A stretch of DNA of 64,000 nucleotides. It comes from Zunongwangia sp. ESRF-bin46 (GTDB lineage Bacteria > Bacteroidota > Bacteroidia > Flavobacteriales > Flavobacteriaceae). Both the position numbers and the translations under genes were made by a program. The notes beneath the pieces were generated by a model, which saw only the letters and a program-made list of their open reading frames with translations, did not search any database and was not told the DNA's origin. The stretch is taken from contig NTLF01000017.1 of assembly GCA_002631855.1 (NCBI GenBank), positions 248,001 to 312,000 on the forward strand. Reading direction: 5' to 3'. Every line of letters begins with the position of its first letter. Positions within the stretch are counted from its first letter, which is position 1. Shown here in pieces: positions 23,963-31,599 of the stretch.

Positions 23963-24820
23963 ATGAAAATCTTTGTATTCCAAATTGACGTCTTGAAAAG
24001 AAAAGTAGAAATCGTTGTATTATCAGACATTCATTTGGGTACCTATGGTTGCCATGCCAAAGAAGTATTACAATACCTAAATTCCGTAAAGCCAAAGAAA
24101 TTAATCCTTAACGGGGATATTATTGATATTTGGCAGTTCCGAAAACGTTATTTTCCAAAAGCACACTTACAAGTGATTAAAAAAATAATTGCTTTGGCCG
24201 CAAAAGGCACCAAAGTATATTATTTAACTGGAAATCATGATGAAAAGCTACGCCGGTTTAGTGATACGAAAATGGGGAATATTCAAATATTGGATAAGCT
24301 TATTTTAAATATCGACGGAAAAAAGGCTTGGTTTTTTCACGGTGATGTATTCGATGCTTCCATTCAACACACCAAATGGATTGCTAAATTAGGTGGCTGG
24401 GGATATGATTTACTAATACTATTTAACCGCTTTGTGAATCATTGTTTGGCAAAATTTGGTAAAGACAAATATTCGCTTTCCAAAAAAATAAAAAACAGTG
24501 TAAAAGGTGCCATTAAATTTATAAGTGATTTTGAAACTACTGCAACCGATCTTGCTATTGATGAGGGATACGACTTTGTTGCTTGCGGCCATATTCATCA
24601 GCCAGTCATAAAAAAAGTGACAAATAGTAAAGGGAGTTGTACGTATCTAAATAGCGGCGATTGGATTGAAAACTTAACCGCTTTAGAGTATAATAACGAA
24701 CGTTGGATGTTATACACGCACGGTGAAAAGAACCCTTTTTTAAAGCCGGTTTTAGATGAAATTACCGACGATGATGCAGAAGCATACCCTGAGTTTCTAT
24801 CAGCTTTTATTTATGAATAA
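23963..24820 (+). CDS. UDP-2,3-diacylglucosamine diphosphatase-like metallophosphoesterase
   Basis: 285 residues with the calcineurin-like dinuclear metal site: D22-H24 in SDIHLG, D52 in NGDIID, N91-H92 in GNHDE, a later FFHGDVFD and CGHIHQP near 213. The insert with WQFRKRYFPK and NSGDWIENLTALEY is characteristic of the LpxH-like group that makes lipid X for lipid A in Bacteroidota. The gene's 3' end overlaps that of the opposite FAD/Fe-S gene by 14 bases. LpxH activity is inferred from family pattern. Confidence 0.85.
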   Translation: MKIFVFQIDVLKRKVEIVVLSDIHLGTYGCHAKEVLQYLNSVKPKKLILNGDIIDIWQFRKRYFPKAHLQVIKKIIALAAKGTKVYYLTGNHDEKLRRFSDTKMGNIQILDKLILNIDGKKAWFFHGDVFDASIQHTKWIAKLGGWGYDLLILFNRFVNHCLAKFGKDKYSLSKKIKNSVKGAIKFISDFETTATDLAIDEGYDFVACGHIHQPVIKKVTNSKGSCTYLNSGDWIENLTALEYNNERWMLYTHGEKNPFLKPVLDEITDDDAEAYPEFLSAFIYE

Positions 24821-27725
24821 GCGCTTGCTTTAATATAGAAACCGGATGTAAGGCTTGCACGCCTGTTCCATCTTTTATTTGATGTCTACAGCTTGTGCCA
24901 TTAGCAGCAATAATGGTGTCTTTTGAAGCTTTCCTAACTGAAGGAAATAGCTTTAACTCGCCAATTTGCATACTTACTTCATAATGTTCTTTTTCATATC
25001 CAAAGCTACCTGCCATGCCGCAACAACCCGACGTGATAATTGTTGGTTTATAGTTTTTAGGCAAATTCAGTAAATCGAATGTGATTTTTTGGTTACTCAA
25101 TGACTTTTGATGACAGTGATTATGAATTTTAATGCTCTTGACTTCGGAAGTGAATTGAGCGGCGGTTATATTCCCTAGTTTTATTTCTGATGTTAGAAAT
25201 TCTTCTATCAAAAAACAGCTTTTTGAAATTTCTTTTGCCGAATCCAAATCATCAGCCAAACGAAGATATTCATCCCGAAAACCCAAAATTGCAGATGGCT
25301 CAATTCCCAGCAATGGTTGTCCTTCTGAAATGATATTCTTTAAATAGCCAATATTTTTATTCACTTCAACTTTTGCCTCTTTTAAAAAACCTTTGCTTAT
25401 CATGGCTCTTGCACTGTCCAAATGATCAATAATCTTCACTTTATATCCTAATCCAGTTAGCAAATCATACGCATCTTCAGCAATATCAGCATCTAGGTAA
25501 TTACTAAATTCATCCACAAACAAGACAACTTCTTTACTATCTATATTTAATTGATTTTCTTTTGATTGAAGTATTTTACTAAAACTTTTACTTGAAATTA
25601 ATGGTAAGTTTCTTTCTGAAGCCACGCCACTTACTTTTTTAATAATATTTGAAGTAAATCCGTTTTTATAAATAGTATTTGTTAGTTTCGGAAACCATGC
25701 TCCCATTTTGTTCAATTGGCTACTTTTTGCAAACAATTTATTGGATAGTGAAACACCGTTCGCTTTATTATATTGATATAAAAATTCTGCTTTTGTTGTA
25801 GCCATATCCACATTACTGGGACATTCATTTCCGCAAGCTTTACAACTGATACACAGGTCGAAAACTTCTTTAAGGTCTTTACTGTTAAACTTGTTTGCAG
25901 TAGTATTGTTGGTTAAAACTTCCCGTAACATATTAGCTCGGGCTCGGGTGGTATCTTTTTCGTTTTTGGTCGCATGGTAACTGGGGCACATCGCTCCAGT
26001 GGTTTCGGCTGTTTTACGGCAGTCCCCACTTCCGTTGCATTTTTCAGCTAAACGAAGAATGCCTTCACTATCTGAAAAATCTAAAATCGTTTCAACTTCT
26101 GGCTCTTCTCTTTCTATTTCATACCGAAGCGATTCGTCCATCTTCCAAGCATCGGTTATCTTGCCAGGGTTAAAAATATTATTAGGGTCGAACGCTTTTT
26201 TTATGTTCTTCAAAAGAGAAAAATTTTGCTCTCCTATCAACATTTCTAAAAACTCAGCTCGTACAATTCCGTCGCCGTGTTCCCCTGAGAAGGACCCTTT
26301 ATATTTCTTGGTAAGTTTTGCAATATCGGTCGTAATCTTTCTAAAATAAGCAACTCCTTCCCCATTTTTTAAATTTAAAATGGGCCGTAGATGCAATTCT
26401 CCTGCTCCAGCATGTGCGTAATACACGGCTTTTTGATTGTATTTCTGCATCAAAGCAGTAAACTCAGTTATGTAATTGGGTAAATCTTCTAAAGCTACTG
26501 CCGTATCCTCAATGCAGGCTACGGCTTTCTTATCCCCAACCATATTACCTAGCAACCCAAGTCCCGCTTTTCGAAGCTCTAACGCCATCTCAATCTCTTC
26601 CCCTTTTAAAACAGGTTTGGTATAACTCAGTTCTGATTTGGAAAGGGATTGCAATAATGCTTCAGTTTGTTGTTCAAGACTTTCAAGTGTTTCTGCTCTT
26701 AGCTCAAGTAGCAATAAGGCTTTAGGCTCACCTTCTACAAAAAAGCGATAGGGTTCGTATTTTTTGCTTTGCTTGGTGCAATTTAAAATGACATCATCCA
26801 TCATTTCGCAGGTATGTAAATTATGTTGCATCGCTACGGAAACATCATTCAAGCAATTCTCAAGACTTTTGTACTGCGAGACGACCATCGCAGTGTACTC
26901 TGGAGGTAAATCGTCCAACTGAAGCGTAATTTGTGTGGTAAAGGCGAGTGTTCCCTCGCTTCCGCAGAGTAATTTACATAGGTTTATTTTTTCTGAGGAC
27001 GTTTCATCAAACACTTCAGAATCTATCAGCGAATCAACTGCATAGCCCGTATTTCTACGATGGATTTCAGGTTTTGGAAATTGCCTTTTAATTTCAGCCC
27101 GAGTTTCTTCCGAAGTTAATTCAGAATAAAGAGTTTTATAGATATTTCCTTCAAAACTACCTTCTTCGGTTTTCTTAAGGAATGACTCTTTAGACATTGA
27201 ATTAAAAACAGCCGTATCGCCATTTGCCAAAACAGTTTTAAGCTGCAATACTTTATCACGCGTAACCCCATTTTGAATGGAGGTGGTTCCGCTACTGTTG
27301 TTCCCAACCATTCCACCAATCATACATCTGTTTGAGGTAGATGTATTAGGACCGAAAAAAAGTCCGTATTGCTTTAAATAGCTGTTCAATTCATCACGAA
27401 TTACTCCTGGCTGAACTATTACCGTCTTATCTTCGGTGTCTACCGAAATAATATTTGTAAAATATTTAGAAACATCCACCACAATACCGTCACCTACACA
27501 CTGACCTGCCAAAGACGTTCCCGCTGTGCGTGGAATAAGCGATGTATTGTTTTTATGAGCAAATTTAATTAGCTGTTTAATAGATTCTTCAGTCTTTGGA
27601 AAAGCTACTGCCAATGGAAGTTTACGATACACTGAAGCATCTGTTGCATAGATTGATTTATGAAGATCATCATAATGAAAATCACCTTCAAAAACAGCTT
27701 TAAATTTGGCAAGTTCTTTTTTCAT
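24807..27725 (-). CDS. FAD-linked oxidase / Fe-S oxidoreductase fusion (D-lactate/glycolate-dehydrogenase type)
   Basis: 972 residues combining the two halves of GlcD/GlcF-like enzymes. Residues about 30-235 are a FAD-binding type 4 (VAO/PCMH) domain with LIPRTAGTSLAGQCVGDG and GGMVGNNSSGTTS; about 250-520 is the FAD-oxidase C domain, with FSGEHGDGIVRAEF. From about 560 an Fe-S module has CNGSGDCRK and CISCKACGNECPSN (two [4Fe-4S] patterns), and the end holds cysteine-rich CCG-type motifs (HNHCHQKS and SGCCGMAGSFGYE). It probably oxidises a 2-hydroxyacid such as D-lactate and passes electrons to quinone. Exact substrate cannot be read. Confidence 0.9.
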   Translation of the reverse strand: MKKELAKFKAVFEGDFHYDDLHKSIYATDASVYRKLPLAVAFPKTEESIKQLIKFAHKNNTSLIPRTAGTSLAGQCVGDGIVVDVSKYFTNIISVDTEDKTVIVQPGVIRDELNSYLKQYGLFFGPNTSTSNRCMIGGMVGNNSSGTTSIQNGVTRDKVLQLKTVLANGDTAVFNSMSKESFLKKTEEGSFEGNIYKTLYSELTSEETRAEIKRQFPKPEIHRRNTGYAVDSLIDSEVFDETSSEKINLCKLLCGSEGTLAFTTQITLQLDDLPPEYTAMVVSQYKSLENCLNDVSVAMQHNLHTCEMMDDVILNCTKQSKKYEPYRFFVEGEPKALLLLELRAETLESLEQQTEALLQSLSKSELSYTKPVLKGEEIEMALELRKAGLGLLGNMVGDKKAVACIEDTAVALEDLPNYITEFTALMQKYNQKAVYYAHAGAGELHLRPILNLKNGEGVAYFRKITTDIAKLTKKYKGSFSGEHGDGIVRAEFLEMLIGEQNFSLLKNIKKAFDPNNIFNPGKITDAWKMDESLRYEIEREEPEVETILDFSDSEGILRLAEKCNGSGDCRKTAETTGAMCPSYHATKNEKDTTRARANMLREVLTNNTTANKFNSKDLKEVFDLCISCKACGNECPSNVDMATTKAEFLYQYNKANGVSLSNKLFAKSSQLNKMGAWFPKLTNTIYKNGFTSNIIKKVSGVASERNLPLISSKSFSKILQSKENQLNIDSKEVVLFVDEFSNYLDADIAEDAYDLLTGLGYKVKIIDHLDSARAMISKGFLKEAKVEVNKNIGYLKNIISEGQPLLGIEPSAILGFRDEYLRLADDLDSAKEISKSCFLIEEFLTSEIKLGNITAAQFTSEVKSIKIHNHCHQKSLSNQKITFDLLNLPKNYKPTIITSGCCGMAGSFGYEKEHYEVSMQIGELKLFPSVRKASKDTIIAANGTSCRHQIKDGTGVQALHPVSILKQALIHK

Positions 27726-27832
27726 AGATTTTCGTAAATTTAGAAAAACAAGACCTTTTTATTTAACAAAACTTTCTAAAATGCACTTTTAAAGTTAGGA
27801 ACGCGTTAACACATACGTGCATTTAATCAACC

Positions 27833-27840
27833 TACATTTG
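27833..27840 (+). promoter_or_regulatory. TACATTTG -7 box before the small beta-barrel gene
   Basis: Exact TAnnTTTG match 27 bases before the ATG at 27868. The leader also holds a short inverted repeat, TTTGTT (27837-27842) with AACAAA (27848-27853). Confidence 0.5.
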
Positions 27841-27867
27841 TTTAGTTAACAAACAAAATAGACAATT

Positions 27868-28362
27868 ATGAAAAAATTTGTATTGATTTTATTAGCTATT
27901 GGAGCCTTTTCATTTTCTGCAAAATCACAAGAAATTGCAGATAACGCAATTGGTTTACGTCTTGGTGGTAATGACGGCTTTGGTCCTGAAGTAAACTACC
28001 AACGAGCTTTGAGTGAAAATAACCGTTTGGAAGTGGGATTAGGATTTAGAAGCAACGACGACTTTACTGCTTTTAAATTATCTGGTATATACCAATGGGT
28101 TTGGAACATTGATGGAGGTTTTAATTGGTACGCCGGTCCAGGTGCGGGAATTGCAAATGTTGAATATGATGAAGATTTTTTTCCCGACGATAGATTCGAC
28201 GACTCTGAAACCTACGTGTTTTTAGCTGGTGATATTGGTGTTGAATATAATTTTGATATTCCGTTACTACTGTCTTTAGACTTTAGACCCGAAATTGGAT
28301 TTGGTGACTACAATGACGATATTGATTTTGATATAGCATTGGGTGTTCGATACCAGTTTTAA
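27868..28362 (+). CDS. Small outer-membrane beta-barrel protein
   Basis: 164 residues with a Sec signal (to about residue 20, FSAKSQ). The mature part alternates amphipathic strands (IGLRLGGNDGFGPEVNYQRA, RLEVGLGFRS, FNWYAGPGAGIANV) with acidic loops rich in Asp (EDFFPDDRFDDSE), and ends in an aromatic residue (ALGVRYQF), the outer-membrane insertion signal. That predicts an 8-strand barrel of the OmpX/OmpW-like size class. No function assignable. Own promoter and terminator. Confidence 0.82.
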   Translation: MKKFVLILLAIGAFSFSAKSQEIADNAIGLRLGGNDGFGPEVNYQRALSENNRLEVGLGFRSNDDFTAFKLSGIYQWVWNIDGGFNWYAGPGAGIANVEYDEDFFPDDRFDDSETYVFLAGDIGVEYNFDIPLLLSLDFRPEIGFGDYNDDIDFDIALGVRYQF

Positions 28363-28384
28363 ACATTTTAAAATACAATAAACT

Positions 28385-28413
28385 AAACCCTTGTTAATAG
28401 CAAGGGTTTTTTT
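28385..28413 (+). terminator. Hairpin-T terminator after the beta-barrel gene
   Basis: Perfect arms AAACCCTTG (28385-28393) and CAAGGGTTT (28401-28409), 7-nt loop, then more Ts. Confidence 0.88.
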
Positions 28414-28497
28414 ATGGGTTATATTTCAGGTAAAACACCCTTTTTATATGGTATTTGTTAAGTAACTTTATGAAATACAACACTATACAAACCAACT

Positions 28498-29952
28498 ATG
28501 GAAACCCATTACGTAGACATCCATTGCCACCCTTCGCTAAAACCTTATAGCAAAAGCTTTAAATACACTCCACAAAAACAAAATGAGTTAAACCCAGGGC
28601 GTAAAAATTCAATTTGGCATTACAGTCCACCAAACTTTTTAGAGAAGTTCGTTAACCGTATCGTTACACTAACAAAATTTACCCAAACTGATATGACAGC
28701 TTTGGCAAAAGCCAAAACTAAAGTAGTTATCGTGAGCCTTTATCCTTTCGAAAAACACTTTTTAAGCCGTCGAGTGTGGGGATGGAAAGGGTTGACAGAT
28801 GTTTTAGTAAACCTCGCAGCTAGTATTAGTCAAAGTAGAATTGATTACGTATTAAGCCACGACAACTACTTTGACGATTTAATTTCTGAATATGAGTTTC
28901 TTTTGCAGCTTGACAATCAAGTTGTAAAATTAAAAGACACCTTCTACACCTACCGAATTGTAAGAAGTTTTTCTGAAATTGAAGCCAATAAACAACTAGA
29001 GACAGCTACTAAAAGGATAATCAACATAATTATCTCTATCGAGGGTGGTCACGCGTTCAATACCGGTTTAAAAATGCACGAAGACACCGCAAACCCTATT
29101 GAAGTAAAAGAAAACATACAAAAAGTAAAACAATGGGAACATAGACCGCTATTTATCACCTTTGCGCACCACTTTTACAATGAACTTTGCGGGCATGCTA
29201 AAAGTATAAGCATTGGTGCTTTAGAGGATAACCAAAAGTGTGGTATTAACACAGGGATTACACCCTTAGGGTTTGAGGCAATCAAGTTATTACTGGATAA
29301 TACAAACGGAAATCGAATTCCCTTAGATGTAAAACATATGAGCGAAGATGCCCGAAAAACGTATTATGGCTTATTGGACACTACATTTAATACTGAAGAT
29401 ATCCCTGTTATCGCCAGCCACGGAGCAGCAAACGGTTATCGCTCATTAGTCGAAAAAACCACAACAGATTATCCTAATCGAGCTGAATACTTTAACCATA
29501 TAGACATTAATTTTTTCGATTCTGAATTTATACGAATGGCAAGAAGCAACGGGATTTTCGGTATACAACTAGATGAAAGGCGAATAGGAAGTCCAAAGGC
29601 TATAAAAGAATCTAAAATCTATTTTCCTAACAAACGAAAACAGCTTCGAAAAAAATCATTGTTAGTTTGGCGACAAATTGAGCATATCGCTGAAGTCTTA
29701 AACAAAGAAGGTCTTTTTTGTTGGGGCATACAGTGCATTGGCAGTGATTTTGATGGAATTATCAATCCACTAAAAGGCATTTGGACCGCCGAAAATATTC
29801 GTGATTTAGCAGAAGAAATGGTAAAACATGCCGATGCTTATATGGCTAAAAACCGAAATAATCTAAAGAGTTTTAATAGAATTACAGGGGAAGCTATTGT
29901 AGAGCGAATTTTGCGTGAAAACGCAATGGAGTTTATAAAAAGAAATTATTAA
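28498..29952 (+). CDS. Peptidase M19 (membrane dipeptidase)-like metallohydrolase
   Basis: 484 residues, no signal peptide. The renal-dipeptidase order of metal ligands is visible: HCH in DIHCHPSLKP near residue 9, bridging Glu in SIEGGHAF near 178, FITFAHHFYN, DVKHMSEDA near 279, ASHGAANG near 305, and the hallmark GSDFDGI near 417. The family normally has DxHND at the first site, here HCHP. It is longer than typical M19 enzymes (about 320-400) owing to an extended region at about 20-150. Substrate likely a dipeptide or related amide. Its stop is only two bases from the stop of the convergent PrcB-like gene. Confidence 0.78.
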   Translation: METHYVDIHCHPSLKPYSKSFKYTPQKQNELNPGRKNSIWHYSPPNFLEKFVNRIVTLTKFTQTDMTALAKAKTKVVIVSLYPFEKHFLSRRVWGWKGLTDVLVNLAASISQSRIDYVLSHDNYFDDLISEYEFLLQLDNQVVKLKDTFYTYRIVRSFSEIEANKQLETATKRIINIIISIEGGHAFNTGLKMHEDTANPIEVKENIQKVKQWEHRPLFITFAHHFYNELCGHAKSISIGALEDNQKCGINTGITPLGFEAIKLLLDNTNGNRIPLDVKHMSEDARKTYYGLLDTTFNTEDIPVIASHGAANGYRSLVEKTTTDYPNRAEYFNHIDINFFDSEFIRMARSNGIFGIQLDERRIGSPKAIKESKIYFPNKRKQLRKKSLLVWRQIEHIAEVLNKEGLFCWGIQCIGSDFDGIINPLKGIWTAENIRDLAEEMVKHADAYMAKNRNNLKSFNRITGEAIVERILRENAMEFIKRNY

Positions 29953-29954
29953 AG

Positions 29955-30425
29955 CTACTGTTTTAACTTTGGCTCAAAAACAATTGGTAAAATCTGTTTG
30001 TTAAGCTTCACTATGGTAAAAGGAGTTGTAATAACCATAGTTACGTTATCTCCTGGTTTAGGTGATTTTCCTCCTGTATGGATGACCACTTCATTTTTTG
30101 TCATCTCAATATTCTCAACAGTAATGGTGTATCCACCTGTAGATGTTTGCCCAAGATTAACAAAGGCTATTATTTCTTTGTCAAAATCTATTTCTGGAAT
30201 AGGTATTTCCGGGTCCCGGGTTTTATTAATTTCAGCAAAAAGAAATTCCAGTTCTTTTTGATTATCGATAATTCTCCGTTGAGGTTCTTCAATATTACTT
30301 TGTGAAGCAGTAATGAGTACTTGAAAAGGAACATCACTAGGTGTGTTTTCCTGTACAGGTTGTCCTCCTTTACAAGCAGAAAATAGTATTACAACAAATA
30401 TAAAAAGTGATTTCATCTGTATCAT
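29955..30425 (-). CDS. PrcB-domain lipoprotein
   Basis: 156 residues. A lipoprotein signal ends at FSAC (Cys about 18). The core carries DFDKEIIAFVNLGQTSTGGYTITV, the GQxxTGGY signature of the PrcB C-terminal domain, then GDNVTMVITTPFTIVKL. In Treponema PrcB is part of the dentilisin protease complex; in Bacteroidota such domains occur in many small lipoproteins without that protease. A second ATG at 30416 (three codons later) is equally possible. Located 29 bases after the stop-side of bshA, perhaps read from the same transcript. Confidence 0.75.
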   Translation of the reverse strand: MIQMKSLFIFVVILFSACKGGQPVQENTPSDVPFQVLITASQSNIEEPQRRIIDNQKELEFLFAEINKTRDPEIPIPEIDFDKEIIAFVNLGQTSTGGYTITVENIEMTKNEVVIHTGGKSPKPGDNVTMVITTPFTIVKLNKQILPIVFEPKLKQ

Positions 30426-30454
30426 TTTTTTATGAAGCAGATAAGCAATGTATT

Positions 30455-31585
30455 TTACACGTTCATTTTTACAGCTTGCTCATAAACTGCTTCGTATAAA
30501 GGTACAATTTTTTTGGTATCGAACGTACGGGCTATTTCTCTAGCCTGTTTTTTAAATGTTGAAAGGGTTTCTTCTGAAGAAAGAATTGAGACAGCATTTT
30601 TGGCCATTTCATCAATGTTGCCAACATCACTTAAGTATCCGCTCACGCCATTTTTATTAACTTCAGGAAGTCCGCCGGCATTACTTGAAATAACAGGAAC
30701 ACCACTAGCCATGGCTTCTAAAGCTGCCAAACCAAAGCTTTCTTTTTCCGAAGGCAACAAAAATAAATCACTAAAACACAAAATTTTACCTATCTCACTA
30801 CTGTTACCTAAAAAGACAACTTTATTTTTTATCCCTTTTTTAATACAGAGTTCTTCACAGGCTTCTTTTTCGGGCCCTTCACCCACCATTAATAGTTTTG
30901 CGGGTATTTTTTTCTGAATACGATCAAACACTTCAATTACGTCGGTTACTCGTTTTACTTTCCGAAGGTTACTTATGTGTGTAACAATTCGTTCTTGAGG
31001 TTCTGCCATTAACTCCCTTTGACAATCGGTAAAAGATGGATTGTGCTTTGCCATATCAATAAAGTTGGGAACAACCTTGATATCATCTTCAACAGTAAAA
31101 AGACGATTGGTATCATCTTTTAAACTCTGCGAAACCGAAGTAACCACATCACTTTTATTAATACTAAATGTCACTGCAGGCTTATAAAACTCATGGTTTC
31201 CCACTAAGGTAATGTCTGTACCATGCAGAGTCGTCACCATTGGAAGTGAAATACCCTCTTCTTCTAGCATTTTTTTAGCCATATAACCTGCATATGCATG
31301 CGGAATGGCATAATGTACGTGCAATAAATCTATCTTGTGTAACTTAACAGTGTCAACCAATTTACTGGAAAGTGCTAATTCGTATGGTTGGTAATGAAAT
31401 AACGGATAATCTGGCACCGATACTTCGTGAAAGAATATTTTTTTTGAAAGCAGCTCTAACCTAACCGGTTGTTTATAGGTTACAAAGTGAACTTCATGAC
31501 CTCGCTCTGATAAGGCAATGCCCAATTCTGTAGCGACAACACCACTACCTCCAAAAGTTGGGTAACACACAATAGCTATTTTCAT
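30455..31585 (-). CDS. bshA: N-acetyl-alpha-D-glucosaminyl L-malate synthase BshA
   Basis: 376-residue GT4-family glycosyltransferase joining GlcNAc from UDP-GlcNAc to L-malate, the first step of bacillithiol synthesis. Seen: CYPTFGGSGVVATELG at the N-terminus, LLHVHYAIPHAYAGYM near 100, VTTLHGTDITLVG near 121, and the GT-B donor motif EKESFGLAALEAMASGVPVISS near 280. These match BshA closely and are stronger than generic GT4 resemblance. Preceded by the GH3 fusion gene 14 bases upstream, so probably co-transcribed with it. Confidence 0.93.
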   Translation of the reverse strand: MKIAIVCYPTFGGSGVVATELGIALSERGHEVHFVTYKQPVRLELLSKKIFFHEVSVPDYPLFHYQPYELALSSKLVDTVKLHKIDLLHVHYAIPHAYAGYMAKKMLEEEGISLPMVTTLHGTDITLVGNHEFYKPAVTFSINKSDVVTSVSQSLKDDTNRLFTVEDDIKVVPNFIDMAKHNPSFTDCQRELMAEPQERIVTHISNLRKVKRVTDVIEVFDRIQKKIPAKLLMVGEGPEKEACEELCIKKGIKNKVVFLGNSSEIGKILCFSDLFLLPSEKESFGLAALEAMASGVPVISSNAGGLPEVNKNGVSGYLSDVGNIDEMAKNAVSILSSEETLSTFKKQAREIARTFDTKKIVPLYEAVYEQAVKMNV

Positions 31586-31599
31586 TCTAGGTTTTCTTT

